From Dasypus novemcinctus (lineage: Eukaryota > Chordata > Mammalia > Cingulata > Dasypodidae), in NCBI RefSeq assembly GCF_030445035.2, contig NC_080673.1, forward strand, positions 193,545,216-193,609,215: a stretch of 64,000 bases of DNA. Direction: 5' to 3'. Positions 34,139 through 46,023 of this stretch are shown one piece after another. Within the stretch, counting starts at the first letter, position 1. Every line of letters begins with the position of its first letter. The translations under genes were made by a program, and so were the position numbers. The notes under the pieces were generated by a model. The model saw only the letters and a list, made by a program, of their open reading frames with translations, was not told the origin of the DNA and did not search any database.

Positions 34139-34593
34139 TATGGTTTATATTGTATTTATTTTATTTTTTTAAAGATTTATTTTTTATTTATTTCTCTCCC
34201 TTTCCTCCTCCCCCCCCGTTGTCTGTTCTCTGCATCCGTTTGCTATGTGTTCTGTGCCTGCTTGTATTCTTGTCAGTTGCACTGGGAATCTGTGTCTTTT
34301 TTTGTTGCATCATCTTGCTGCATTAGCTCTCTTTGTGTGCAGAGCCACTACTGGGCAGGCTGCACTTTTTTTGTTCTGGGTGGCTCTCCTTATGGGGCAC
34401 ACTCCTTGAGTGTGGGGCTCTCATACATGGGGGGCACCCTGCATGGCACGGCACTCCTTGCGCGCATCAGCACTGTGTATGGGCCAGCTCATCACATGGG
34501 TCAGGAGACCCTGGGTTTGAACCCTGGACCTCCCATGTGGTAGGCAGATGCTCTATCAGTTGAGCCAAATCCGCTTCCCATATGGTTTATATT
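34139..34593 (-). mobile_element. DAS-type SINE, antisense
   Basis: 34152-34580 is a full-length antisense SINE, with a T-rich end near 34167 and the reversed B box 'ggtttgaaccc' near 34513. It is flanked by perfect 13-bp duplications tatggtttatatt (34139-34151, 34581-34593). It lies within the antisense L1. Confidence 0.95.
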
Positions 34594-34946
34594 TTAGACT
34601 GTACACTTTCATACATTTTTGGTGAAATTTAACAGGGCTTATATCCATCATTGCACAACCTTGTAGAACATTTCCATTGCCCCCCAGTGACCCCCACTTC
34701 CATCTATTCTTTTCCTCTCTCTTTCTCCCCTAAGGGCCCACAGTGACAAGCAAGCTTCACTGCTTGAAGGACAAGATTCATAGACATTTTCAACAATGCC
34801 GTGGGCTTGACCCTCTACTCTGTCCTCCCCCATTGAGAGCCACCCATGCTCTTGAGAGACACTCTCTCTGTTTGAGAACATCAGTCTGCCCCAGGATGGG
34901 GGTACAACATTTTCCCATGCATTGTATGTGCTTCCACCCACTGACA

Positions 34947-35006
34947 CAAGCTGCATTTTCTTGATTTGGCCCTTGCCCAGTTACTGCAACCTTCTAACTA
35001 TTTTTT
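34947..35006. repeat. 60-bp direct repeat, right copy
   Basis: Partner of 31348-31407. It marks the 5' truncation point of the antisense L1. Confidence 0.75.
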
Positions 35007-36105
35007 TAGAGTTTCAATGAAGATGACGCCACTAATTTTTGCTAGTTGTTCAGAGATTCTGTGGAAGAATGTCACCTTGGAGCATCTTATGCTGCCATCT
35101 TGGTCAACCAGCTTCATTTTTATTTTGTATCTTTTTGCTCTGCCAGAACTTTCTAAGCACCTAAATGTATTACTTAAAAATTTTGTCAGTATATCTCAAC
35201 ATAAATCAGTGAAGGGTTTTTAAAAATATATCTATTTTTAAAAAACATCCTAGTAAATGTTGTTACAAAATGAATTGGGCAAGATCTGGTTATGGGGCAC
35301 TGAGAAGGAAGGGATTGGCTCAGGTCACAGGTAGCAATGTAATGGCCTTGGATTTGAAGTGGTCTTCTGTCACTAAAACCCATGTTCTCCATGACTACTC
35401 TGTGTGATGGACCTTGGATCCTGGTGCTCTAAACCTGAGAGAATGTTTTCTAATGAATTGACTGAAATGCAGAGTAGACAGATGACCTACTATGCTCACA
35501 TAAGTAGTCAGTTCAGAGCTGGGAATAGATTCCAGCCTTCTGGCTCCATCACCAGGGTTCAGTATATTAGGAAGGTTGGGGATGGGGTGGGGCATGGTGC
35601 TAGTTCTGAGAACATATGACCAAATTTCCATTCAGAGAAGTAACGCAGAGTCCAAGAACAATCACTCAAAGACACTTTGTTGGAGGCAGAATTTGCAGGG
35701 CTCTAGGTACTAGAATTCCAATGAGACAGGCACTTGACTCTTACTGAGTTAAGCTTATAATTAGGCAACTGTGGTGAAAAACCTACTCGCTATTTGGGAC
35801 AATGAAAACAAACAAGAAATTCAAAGCAAAATTTAAAAAGGGAAGATCCAGCCCAGATTTGGAAACACTTCTGCAGGGACTGTCCTGACGGAGGTAGGTC
35901 TACCTAAATGGGTATCAAGGTGCATCAGATGGTATCAGGAAGTACATCCCAGAATTGACCAGCTGGGGCTGGACTCTTGGCTACTGAATATGATTTAGTG
36001 ACATTTCAGGGCATTCAAATAGCATTACTGATGAGCCTTGCTTTAGGTAAAACTCAAGAACACCCCATCATCCAGCAGATGCTAAGCTCACAGCATGAGT
36101 TGTTC
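35007..36105. other. Largely unassigned sequence
   Basis: No gene recognised. 35400-35560 has weak similarity to a reversed MIR, including 'cagagctgggaatagattcc'. The remainder looks unique. Confidence 0.35.
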
Positions 36106-36109
36106 AGTA

Positions 36110-36370
36110 GTGAGATGAGGTTAGGAGATGAGGCTCAGAGCCTGATGGATCTGTGTTCAAACCCCAGGTTTTCTATTTTCTAGCCATAAATCCTTGGACA
36201 AAAAATCCGTCCTTCTCTGTCTTGCTTCCCCCATCTGTAAATGGGGAGCATAATTGTTTCTTTGCAGGATTAATTAAGGTGATACATATAATATGCTTCA
36301 CATAATTGCTAAGCTCATTTGTAGAATCAGTAAAGACATCTGACTCTTTAGTATAGTGATACAATTGGTA
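36110..36370 (+). repeat. MIR SINE
   Basis: Contains 'tgtgttcaaaccccaggtt', 'ccccatctgtaaatgggga' and 'caggattaattaaggtgat', the standard MIR core and 3' part. Confidence 0.75.
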
Positions 36371-38466
36371 TTACTACCACATTCCAAAATTCCAAAAAGA
36401 GATAAAACCTATGTCCTTTAAACCATCAAAAAAGATACTATTACAACACTAATGCTCATGTGTTCTACTAACAGGAAAGTATGTTCTTTAGCCCTTCACT
36501 CAGAACTTAAATATTCTTATTGCAGTTGCTTGTTCATTAACTATTGTCCACTCCCTTTGGACTAGCCTTACCTAAGAAAGCAGGGTCATGTGTTATTTAT
36601 ATTCAAACACATTTTTTCAGAAGGTTCCAAGTTTCCTAGACGAGGTGTTTCTGCTCTTCCACCTGTGTTCTAATTACTTCATGTTAAGGAGGCCTTAGGA
36701 TGTTCTGCAGAGTATCCCAAGGCTTTGGAATTTCACAAACTTCACAGACAAACCAGGGCACTGGGAAACCCTTACTGATGTTAATTCTCCCTGTTTTAGG
36801 ATCTGTCAAAATTACCAGTTACTCACTATTCTGCCCTGGGCATGTTTCAGGACATCGAGAGACTGGGTCTTAAAACTTTTTACTCTCCTCTTAGTGCTCA
36901 TCCAAACAAGGCTAGCCAACACCCAATACTGCTCACAAGCCATCTTAGCCTCTGCCAAGGTCAGAGCAGCAGTCTTGGTTTTCCGGATGGACATGGCGCA
37001 GTTGATCTGCAGTCCCCAGCCCAGCTCTGTGGCCTTGAGCAGGTGACTACTCGAAAGTGGGAGATATACTGGCTCCTGATGTCCTCTCTGGACCCGAGAC
37101 ATGACCTTCTTATTTCATTGGCAGCCCAGAGCAGCAGGGTGGAGGTTTACTCCCAGGTCTCTCATAGAATGGTAGCAATCAGCCAGCACTCTGGGAACAA
37201 GGAGGCTTTGTGTAAGAAATTCTGCAGGCAATAGAGTTTCTCGAAACTTCCTCCTTACCTTTTTTTTTTTTTTCCTAGGAAAGGGCCACACTTTCCCAGG
37301 TTGGAGGATCTGCTCGTGGTCCTGGTTTGTTCGTTCCGTTCACTCCCTAAGAGGAGGGGTTGTCACCTGTGCTGTCTGCTGGTCCTGTTCTGTCCACCCC
37401 TTCTCACCTGAGAGCCCGAGTCCAAACCTGGCTGGTTCCGTACATGAAGCACAGACTCTGACCCGTGTGGGGCTAAGTGGGGCAGATGGGCCCTTGGCTA
37501 GACCGGCCCCTCTGATGGGAAGGACGCTGTCAGAGTCCCTCTCCAGGGCCTGCGGAAGCTTTAGATGCCAGCCTGAGGTGAGGACAGCTGCCCTAGAACA
37601 ATGGGTAAGACGTTCCGCCCTACTCCTGGGCGGTGGTGGGGGAGGCAGAGCCCGCCAGCAGTTCTGCATCTGGGCCAGGCAGCGTGAAGCGCATCCTAAC
37701 AGCAAACAGTTTCATATTCTTTTCAGGACTTTGGCAATTTGGCATTGTTCATTAGTATGATTTGTCATTCATGCACTATTGTTTTGTTTACTTTCATATT
37801 TAAGAATATCAACAGCATTTATAATTGCCTTAACATTGCTAGAAAGATCATTCATAAAAATGCACAACTTTGGTTTGGGATGTTACTTCTCCCTACATAG
37901 CTGTGATATCATCAATGAGTTTTTATAGAGCATCTTGGGATAGAAAGATAGAATGAGACCCAGTGGGGGCCTCTGTCCACTTCCCCAAGCCCCTTAAATG
38001 TTTAAATCGTAGTACTAGTGTGAAGCAATTGAGGGAGTCATAAATCCTCGCAGTCCTCAAGTTTTGGAGAGGCTGCCCCCTAGAGAGATGGCAGGGACCC
38101 TGGGACCGGGGAAAAGGGCAGAAAGAAGAGCATCTCATGAGATTTCAGGCCTCAACAAGCAGGATGGAGAGCTAAGGATTAAGATGGTCAGAGAGTAATT
38201 CACTGGTGGAGGGTATCTCAGGGACTTGGTGAATAGTGATGTCTAATTGTCCATTTTTGAGTTGCATGTTCCATGCTACACCAGTGCTCCCTGCCTCCCC
38301 TCCAAGTCCTCACTGCAGTTGCTGATCTGCCACATGGGCCAGTTGAGCTGCAAGAGAGGTGTAAAGGAGGTGGAGGGGTAAAGGAATATAGGCAACCTCT
38401 AAAAGATAAAAAATATTAATACAAGGCCTTGGATTCTCCGTAGGGCCCCCAGAAAGGAACTAAGCC
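36371..38466. other. Largely unassigned sequence
   Basis: 36985-37105 has MIR-like wording ('cccagctctgtggccttgag'). This explains a 96-codon open frame on the minus strand (36812-37102), which I do not call a gene. 37330-37700 is GC-rich without a recognised promoter pattern, and there is a T-run at 37260-37274. The remainder shows nothing recognised. Confidence 0.35.
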
Positions 38467-38919
38467 CTGTCTACACCTTTTTTTTTTTTTTTAAGATTTA
38501 TTTTAATTATTTCTCTCCCCTTCCTCCCACCCCTTACCTCTGTTGTCTGCTCTCTGTCCATTCGCTGTGTGTTCTTCTGTGTCTGCTTACATTCCCAGCG
38601 GCACCAGGAATCTGTGTCTCTCTTTGTTGCATCATCTTGCTTCATCAGCTCTCTGTGTTGTGGTGCCGCTCCTGGGCAGGCTGCACTCTTTTCACATGGG
38701 GCGGCTCTCTTTGCAGGGTGCACTCTTGGCATGTGGAGCTCCCCTACATGGGGGACACCCCTATACAGGGGGGGCATAGCACTCCTTGAGTGCAGGAGTG
38801 CTACGTGTGGGCCAGCTCACCACACGGACCAGGAGGCCTTGGGTTTGAACCCTGGATCTCCCATATTGTAGGAGGATGCTCTATCAGTGGAGCCATGTCT
38901 GCTTCCCTGTCCACACCTT
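38467..38919 (-). mobile_element. DAS-type SINE, antisense
   Basis: 38480-38906 is an antisense SINE with a T-tail at 38479-38494 and the reversed B box 'gggtttgaaccc' near 38841. It is flanked by 13-bp duplications with one mismatch (ctgtctacacctt at 38467-38479, ctgtccacacctt at 38907-38919). Confidence 0.95.
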
Positions 38920-38924
38920 GGTTT

Positions 38925-39050
38925 TAGCCATTGAGACCCATGGTGGATGTCTATCCTCCCAAACTATAACATAATCAATTTGTTTTGTTAAAAGTCACTA
39001 AATTTGTAATAATTTGTTATGGCAGCAATATAAATCTAATAGACAAGTGT
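38925..39050 (+). mobile_element. MaLR LTR 3' end fragment
   Basis: The end of an MLT1-like LTR: 'agccattgagacccatgg', 'taaaagtcactaaatttg' and 'gttatggcagcaatataaa'. Confidence 0.6.
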
Positions 39051-39057
39051 TCTGAGC

Positions 39058-39755
39058 AAAAGTGTTTAACCTGTTTCCAGATTGCAGGAAATCTAGGGGC
39101 TAAAGGGCCCAGTTAAATGATACTGGGAGGAAACAATCAGACAAACTCAGAATGTGGCTGGTTCTTGAAGACAACTAGTCTAGATTTTTCCAAAAGGAAT
39201 GCTAAGGATTAAAAAGTCCCAGAGTGGCTGTTTTGGATTAAAGTAGATGTTTATACAAAGAAATATTTAGATGCTTTGTGTGAAACTTGACTGGATCCTG
39301 ATTTACAAAAAACAAAACCTATAAAAAATATTCTTGAGACAAATGGGGAAATTTGAATATGGACTGGATTCTACATTATGTTGTAGAATTATTGTTAATA
39401 TTCCTAGATGTGCTCATGGAACTGTAGTTAGAAGGAGAATATTATTATTCTTGGAAAATGCTTGTTGGAATACTTATTTTTTATAAAGTATCCTGATACC
39501 TGTCACCTATTTTCAAATACCTCTGAAAAAAGAAAGAAGGGGTGGGAGTGATGGAGAGAAGGGGGAGGGAGGGAGGGAAGAAGAAAGGGGGAGAGGAAAT
39601 TAGAAATAAAGAGCATGAGGAAATTCAAAGAGATAAAACAAATATGGCAAACTGTTTACTACTGCTCAGTCCAGGTGGAGGGTTGATGAGAGTTCCTTTT
39701 ACATTCTTTCAATTTTCTTATATTTGAAAATGTTCATAATAAAAATTTGAGTGAG
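39058..39755 (+). repeat. Old LINE-1 3' end-like repeat
   Basis: Same family as 8640-9090: 'gactggatcctgatttac', 'gggaaatttgaatatggac', 'attattgttaat' and 'ttgaaaatgttcataat'. A purine-rich stretch at 39530-39600 lies inside. Confidence 0.55.
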
Positions 39756-39889
39756 AAGAAGTCTGAGTTGATGGAAAATTTAGATAGATTGGAGAGTGAA
39801 TCACCTGTTCTGGCAAATACTGTAGATGGTGATAAGTGCATCCTTGCATATTGGGTTTGGCAGTATTCCTTCTTCACGTCATGATTCAA

Positions 39890-39965
39890 TTATTTATTCT
39901 TTCGTTCACATTCTTATCAAACATGCACTAAGTGTGTCCTCTTTGCCAGGTCCTGATTTAAGTTC
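39890..39965 (-). repeat. L2 fragment, antisense
   Basis: Reversed L2 end: 'tattctttcgttcacattc', 'acatgcactaagtgtgtcc' and 'tgccaggtcctgattt'. Confidence 0.5.
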
Positions 39966-40210
39966 CAAGAGAGCCCAGGGAGAGAACCCCTCCCAGGAGG
40001 ATGTGCTTAGGTTGAATTTTCCTCCTCAGAGCTGCACAGTTGACTAGTCAGGAGATGGGAAGGCTCATTGCTAGGTACGAGCAGGTGGGGCCAGAAGAAG
40101 CTTTTGCCCTCTGCCGCCCTTGGGCACCACTGAGTGGCAAAAGGGGAAAGAAAGGCATGGAAAGACCTTCTTACCTTCACCCCTATGACCTTGAAATTCA
40201 AGGTTGGAAA

Positions 40211-40826
40211 GTTGCTGACTTAGTTTACCAAAGGGCTGCCAATGCAAAGTACCAAAAATGGGTTGCCTTTTTAAATGGGGATTTATTTGGGGTAAAAGTT
40301 TACAGTTCTGAGGCCGTGAAACGTCCAAACAAGGCATCAGCAGAGATGCATTCTCACCAAAGTCAGCTGCCACGTGATAAAGCAAAATGGTTGCCAATCC
40401 CTGCCAAGGTCCCTGCCTTTCCCTCCAGAATCTGCTGTATCCTGGAGCTCCGCTGAGGGCAACCAGGCAGAGGGTTGCCTCCTCTATCAGTCTTGTCTGC
40501 TCTACTTTCTTCCTGAGTTCAGCTGCAAGTTTTCAGGGATATGGCTCATCTCTATCAGGGCTTCAACTCTTTGAGCCTCTCAGGGGCTTCTCTCCTTGTA
40601 GCTCAGCTGTGGGAGAAACTGGAGTACTTTCTCTTCTTATTGCAGGATTAAATATGGTGGCTCACTTTTCCTGTGTTTGTGTTTTGATCAGACCCAGAAA
40701 GAGGGTGGAGACTGAGCCTGGGTCCCACCTCACGGATGTAGTCCAGTCAAAAATGTCTCACACCCACAGGAATGGCTTAGTTTCCTTTTGGGATTCATAA
40801 AAATAATTTCAAACTGCCACAGTTGC
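40211..40826 (-). mobile_element. Solo LTR (ERV-L/MaLR-like) with perfect 5-bp duplication
   Basis: On the minus strand the LTR starts TGTGGCAGTTTGAAATT and ends AACTAAGTCA (40216-40821, 606 bp). It is flanked by perfect gttgc duplications (40211-40215, 40822-40826). A 'ccaaataaatcccc' polyadenylation-signal region lies near the end. It matches the LTRs at 27354-28213 and 29825-29992. A 5-bp duplication supports the class III (ERV-L) assignment. Confidence 0.85.
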
Positions 40827-40879
40827 CCTTTGCCTCAATCACAGTACTCATCCAGTAGGTCACTTGACTCAAAGGCCAT

Positions 40880-41345
40880 CCATGTTTCAGAGTCAGGAAG
40901 CATCATCCATTCTTTCATTCAAGAAATATTTGTGGAACTCCAACCAGGTCAGGTGTCAATCTAGATGCTGTGGGGTCACAGTAGGCAAAACAAAGTTCCT
41001 GCTTTTGTGGGATTTATAGCCTTTTTGAGGATAGAGATGGGAAATGACAAATAAAAATATTTAATATAATAATGTCAGATTGTAATAAGTGCTTTATATC
41101 AAAATTAGGTGGTGGCGAGGCCTGGGTGCTCTTTTGGATAGGATGGTAAGGAATGGTGTCTTGAAAAGGTGACCTTGAGCAGAGACAGGAGTGGTGTAAG
41201 GGGACATCTGGGGAAGAGAGAACAGCACAAGCAAGGTCCCTGGTGGAGAATGTTCTTAGTGGGGTCAAGGAAGAGCTATGGAGCCAGTGTGGCTGGAGTG
41301 GAAGAGGGAAGAGGAGAGGGTAGGGGAAAAGGCAGAGAGCACCCC
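40880..41345 (-). repeat. Ancient LINE (L2-like), antisense
   Basis: Same type as 9195-10060: 'ttctttcattcaagaaatat', 'cagattgtaataagtgcttt', 'gagcagagacaggagtgg' and 'gagccagtgtggctggagtg'. Confidence 0.6.
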
Positions 41346-41405
41346 TGGACCAGAGCATGAAAAAAGACAACAGCTTTGAATACTATTCTAAGTAATTGCT
41401 CTTTG

Positions 41406-41849
41406 AGGTATGTATTAGGCAGGGTACTCTAGGGAAACAGAACCAAAAGGCGATGTAAATAGAATGAGATTTTACAAAATTGTCTCACAACAGTGAGAAT
41501 GCACAAGTCCAAATTCCATAGGGCAGGCTGTCAGCCAGGGACTCCAGTGAAGGTCCTTGATGAGTTCCCCAGGAGACACTGGCTGTCCAAAGTAGAGATG
41601 GGAATTCTCTCTGAATGCTGGACTCACTTCTTTTAAGGCCTTCAACTGATTGGATAAAACATCACACATTGCTGAAGGCAATCTTTTCAGTTGAATGTAG
41701 ATGTAATCAGCCATGGATGCCATTAACTCACTGACGATTTAAGTCCACGAGATGTCCTGAGAGTACAAATAGGCCAGTGCTTCCTTGACCAAACAACTGG
41801 GCACCATTACCTGGCCAGGTTGACACACGAACCTAACCATCACAGGGTA
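41406..41849 (-). mobile_element. Solo LTR (ERV-L-like, MLT2-like name tentative)
   Basis: The 434-bp LTR (41411-41844) starts TGTGATGGTTAGGTT on the minus strand and ends CCTGCCTAATACA. It is flanked by 5-bp duplications with one mismatch (aggta 41406-41410, gggta 41845-41849). This is the intact reference in this window for the family also present at 10077-17872 and 29453-29824. Confidence 0.8.
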
Positions 41850-41899
41850 ATAATTTGCACTTTTGGAGGGCCAAATTCATATCCAGCTCTTTACATATG

Positions 41900-42055
41900 C
41901 TAATTCCTTTCTTTTCAAGGGTCACTGTTAATAACTGTTTAAGATCAGTTTTATTATGCCCTTTTATAACTAAGCCTCAGGCCTGATAAGTAACTTATCA
42001 GTAGTCACAAATATTGGAATAGGTGAAGCAAAATTTGAATTCAGGGCTGCCTGCC
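41900..42055 (-). repeat. MIR SINE, antisense
   Basis: Reversed MIR: 'tttattatgccc', then 'ataagtaacttatcagtagtc' and 'gaattcagggctgcctgcc'. Confidence 0.55.
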
Positions 42056-42793
42056 AATATCCTATCTGACAACAGCAGCAGAGGTGTTGAGGGGTTAGGT
42101 CTCCCTAGGCAGCACATGGATTTTTGGGGTGACAGCAATCACAGGGTGCACCCAGAGAAATTTAGAATGAGAGGCAACTGCCCACATAAACCTGGATGCC
42201 TGAGAGGGACATAAGAAGTAAATTCATGAGAGTAGCCCAAGGGTGCATTGTGAAGGAAAGAGACAAAAAGAGGAGAGTATTATTAAAATAGTGTGCCTGA
42301 TTAAATTGTTGCATTTTTTCATTTCCTTTAGAGCCTATTGTCCTATGGCTATACACCTACTGGCCAATTCATCTCTGCTTTGGAAGAAGGGCTCATTAGA
42401 AGTCACTTCTTAGCCTTGAGTCTCAAAATTGATTTTCTAGAGTCCCTAGGGTGACAGTAGACCATGTTCTCCTCTACATTCCAAAAGTGCCGTTTGCTTA
42501 TCAAAAACAAAGACTGGCTGACTTGGCTTAGCAAGTTTCACTACAGGCCAAAAGGAAGACCCAGGATGAAATGTAAGTTTCGTACCCTCCAGGTGGGGAG
42601 AGGAAGTACAAGAAGGATCAGGCAAAGAAGTCAGCAGCACATGTCCTAGCCTGTCCTCCAGATGCCAATTCCCTGAGTGTGGGGGGAGTGAAGGAGAGTA
42701 GAAACACCTATGTAGGTTAGGGAGGAATATGAGGGCAGCTTTGTTCTTGCTTCTTCCTCCAACGCTCAGACAAATTGCAAAAATGCCTTCATT
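42056..42793. other. Unassigned sequence
   Basis: No recognised gene or repeat. Confidence 0.35.
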
Positions 42794-43199
42794 GGGCATG
42801 GAACTTTTTTTTATTGCCCCTCCCCTTTGCAGCTTGCTTGCTATCTGCTCTCTGTGTCCATTCACAATGTGTTCTTCTGTGTGTCTGTACTTACTTTTAC
42901 TTATTCCCACCCCCTTGTGGCTTGCTTGTTGTCTGCTCTCCATGTCCTTTCACTGCACGCTCTTTTGTGTGTTTTTTTTCTTGTCTCCCTTTTCGTTGCA
43001 TCCACTTGCTGATTCAGCTCTCCGTGGTGCTTGCGGGCCGGGTGGCACTCTGTGGCTCTTGCAGGCCAGGCGGTACTCCATGACGTGCGGGCGAGCCTGC
43101 CTTCACAAGGAGGCCCCGGGACATGAACCCAGGGCCTCCCATATGGTAGACAGGAGCCCAACTGATTGAGCCACAGCTGCTTCCCCGGGCATGGAACTT
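42794..43199 (-). mobile_element. DAS-type SINE variant with internal duplication, antisense
   Basis: 42807-43186 is flanked by perfect 13-bp duplications gggcatggaactt (42794-42806, 43187-43199). The reversed tRNA head (with 'ggagcccaactgattgag') is recognisable. The body differs from the other copies in having a roughly 63-bp segment twice (42823-42885 and 42912-42974, both with 'cttgcttg' and 'tctgctctc'). It is a distinct subfamily or a single rearranged copy. Confidence 0.88.
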
Positions 43200-43680
43200 G
43201 GGCCAGTGGCAGCAGTGTCCACATGAGGATGGCCAAGGCTGAGAGGATTTCATGGCGGCAACCACAGTAGCCCAGAGTTCCTGTGCTCCCTACCCCATGA
43301 GAGGGGACCACAAGGGAACCTAGAGAACCGTGGAGCAGAAGAGGCCTGGGATACCCATTAGGAGGAAAATCCCAGAGCCAAGAGCTGTCAGGCAGGACCA
43401 GGAGCACAGAACCAGCGAGCAAGAGCCACACCTCAGGGGCACCAGTGCAGAGCCAGCACCCCATACCCTTCCTCTTGCTCCCACATGCCTTCTTGAGAAC
43501 AAGGCATGGAGGGAAAACCCCTTTGGGAGGAGGGAGGATATCACCTTGATGAGCAATTTTGTCTTTGAACTGACTAAGAGTAAGAGAGAGTTAGTCCTAA
43601 AGAGAATGTTTAAAAGCCAAAGAGATGAAGCAACCTTTAATTGCCATACTAACCTTCCACCTCCTTCTCCTACCTCTGCC
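43200..43680. other. Unassigned sequence
   Basis: GC-richer unique-looking DNA. The overlapping open frames on both strands have no recognisable motif. Confidence 0.35.
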
Positions 43681-44176
43681 TGTAAGAAACAAAGATTAGT
43701 TTAGTTTTCATATAAAGGAAGAAAATATTAATTAATGTAACCTAGCAGCCTACTGCCTTAGTCTCCCACTCCCGGGTTAAACAGGAACAAAGGAAACCAG
43801 CTAAAGCCAGTCCTATAGGCAATAAAAAAGATGCCCAAGAAAGAGCTAAGTCAATACCAATTCAGCACTAAATTCCATTCCTTGTTTGGCAAAGGTGAGC
43901 AGGTAAAAAAAACTATAATGGTTGGAATGTGATGGGGGAAGCAGTTAATCACAAACTTTTGCATGGGAAAGTTAGATCTTCTGGAATAGGCTGTAACCTC
44001 TGAAGTATCCCATCTATGGAGAAACAGAGGAAGGGCTTACATGCTAGGCTTAGGGGTATAAATTTTTCTTTGTTCGGGGTGCCAGCCACATTTTCTGGTT
44101 GTGTGCCCCTTCTTGCAAGGTTGAGAATAAATTCTTTTCTTCTCCACAATCAGGTGAGCCTTATTTTCTTCCAGAA
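43681..44176 (+). mobile_element. LTR-like repeat, second copy
   Basis: Partner of 14341-14827. It shares the 'gatgcccaagaaagagctaa' block, the 'tgctaggctta' block, the 'gagaataaatt' polyadenylation signal region (44126-44136) and the ttattttcttcca end. Flanking DNA is unrelated to the provirus, so this is an independent insertion. Confidence 0.65.
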
Positions 44177-44329
44177 TAAGATTTCTTTGGAGACTTTCAG
44201 GGCACAGAGCATAAAGGAGAGCAATTTACAGAAAATAAATGCCTGGTTTGATTTGATTTGTTGCAGATCCAAGCTATAATGCACTAGTTTCCGCTTGTCC
44301 ATGTGCTCAAACTCTCAGAACCCTCAGAC

Positions 44330-45280
44330 CTGTAGGTCTCTGAGTCTTTCTGGAACTACTCCCTTTCCATGGCTGCAGGGCATCTCACCCACCTGGTTTT
44401 CTTCTCTGTTGTTGGTGGCTTCTTCTCAGTCTCCTTTGCCAGCTTCATCTCCTCTTTCTAACCTCTTAGAAACCTGCTCCTACATCTGCATTGATGCCTC
44501 CCAAAATACCCCAAGACCAACCTCTCCTGTAGGTTAAGACTCACTAGCCAACTGTCTACTTGTCATATCAAGTGGATGCCAGGAGGCATTTCAAATTAAG
44601 CATGTCCAGAACTCTTCTGCCCCCACCTGCCCCTCCCCAACCCTGCTTTCTCCCACGTGGCCACATCTCTGCAAGTAGCACTCAATGGTCCCCTTACTCC
44701 AGCCATAAACGTAGGCCTATCCTTGACTTCTTTGTTTCCTTTGTGCCTCACATCCGGACTATTAGCAAGTCTTGCTGGCTCTACCACAGAAACACCTGAG
44801 AACCCAGCCTCTGCCCACCAACTCCACTTCTACTCCCTTTGTTGGAAATACCATCATCTTTCCCCTTGTCTCCTAATCGGGCTTCCTCATTCCTCTTCCG
44901 ACAGGCAGTTCACAGAGTGGTCAGAGGGAGCTTTTTAAAACATAAAACAAAGCTGTTTCCCTGCCCTGCTCAATATCCAAAGGTTTCCTGTCACACTTGG
45001 AATAAAATCCAAACTCCTCTCCACAGCCCAAACTCCTCTCCTGCTCTGCCCCTGCTTCTCTCTCTGGTCTTATTTCTAACTCCTATCTGCCTCAGTTTCC
45101 CTATGCAGTCACACTAGTCTGCTTGTAGTTTTCATACACCCCAAACTTGTTCTGACTTGGGGTCTTTGCCACCTGCTTTCCCCAGCACCGAGAATGCATG
45201 ACTGAATTAACTCATCTCTCCCAAAGAAGACATTCTGGATCCTTCTACCTAAAATAGCACCCCTCCATCATTTCCCATCT
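44330..45280 (+). repeat. Ancient LINE (L2/CR1-like) remnant
   Basis: Pyrimidine-rich sense-strand tail of the same kind as 26940-27350. Characteristic wording includes 'acagagtggtcagagggagc', 'ggaataaaatccaaactcc', 'ctgacttggggtctttgcc' and 'cctgctttccccagcacc'. Open frames here are chance. Confidence 0.5.
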
Positions 45281-45357
45281 TCTTCATAAGTGGGGAGAGT
45301 CAGCCTGAGAATGTGGCTAATGCAGAGGACAGCAGAGGGGAGAAATGGAGAGAGATA

Positions 45358-45465
45358 TATAGTAACACCTCTCTCTCTCCATTAGGTAACACCTCTCCAT
45401 ATAGTAACCTCTCCATATAGTAACCTCTCCATATAGTAACACCTCTCTCTCTCCATTAGCCATAA
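45358..45465 (+). repeat. Minisatellite, 16-bp-type unit
   Basis: Tandem array based on ctctccatatagtaac, with longer variants carrying 'acctctctctctccattag' at both ends. Confidence 0.9.
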
Positions 45466-45469
45466 TATA

Positions 45470-46023
45470 TGAAGTAATAGTGGGAGCACCTCATTCTAGC
45501 CATGCCTGGCCTTGGATCCTTTGCAGTATCAGGAGCCAATAGAAGCCCTTTTTTTCTGAAAGTCCAGTTTGAGTTGTGCTTTCTGCTATTTGTAACGAAA
45601 AGAGTTTTAACAAATAGAACCAAACCTATTCATACCTCCTCGATGCCTACCTTGGCATGACTTCATTATTTCACCATATTCATGAATTTAACTTTAGTCC
45701 AGGAAACTCTTGCCCCAGAAGATAAAAATGCAAATGACTTTATTGTTCATGTCAGCAACTTCCTTAGAAACTGGAAATAAACACCAGCCTCTTCCAGATT
45801 TTAATTGATAGTATCAAATGACTGTTTATATCCCCAAGGTTCTTCCAAACCTTCTCCTGGAAACCTCACCCTGCTAAGACCACTAATCCTTACATGATTG
45901 CATCATGATCTTCACCCAATCCAAATCAGGCCTCCTCACTGAAAGACCTTCCTTACAATGGACCCCCGAGCTCATAAGTATCTAAATACTCCAACTTTGC
46001 CATAGCCTTCCTGAGACGCTGTT
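45470..46023. other. Unassigned sequence
   Basis: No recognised gene or repeat. Confidence 0.35.

Larger units (their letters stand above)
31408..34946 (-). mobile_element. 5'-truncated L1, long 3' UTR, antisense
   Basis: The reverse complement matches the 3' UTR of the full-length L1 at 48875-59258 from about 56850 to its end. Clear anchors are 33300-33240 with 58000-58090 and 34160-34010 with 57290-57420. It is older than the copy nested in it. The body is interrupted by a second L1 tail (31512-32201) and a DAS SINE (34152-34580). Confidence 0.85.

Noticed and set aside
36812..37102. 96-codon minus-strand frame with an ordinary-looking protein composition
   Set aside because: It overlaps a MIR-like stretch and shows no domain, start context or splice structure.
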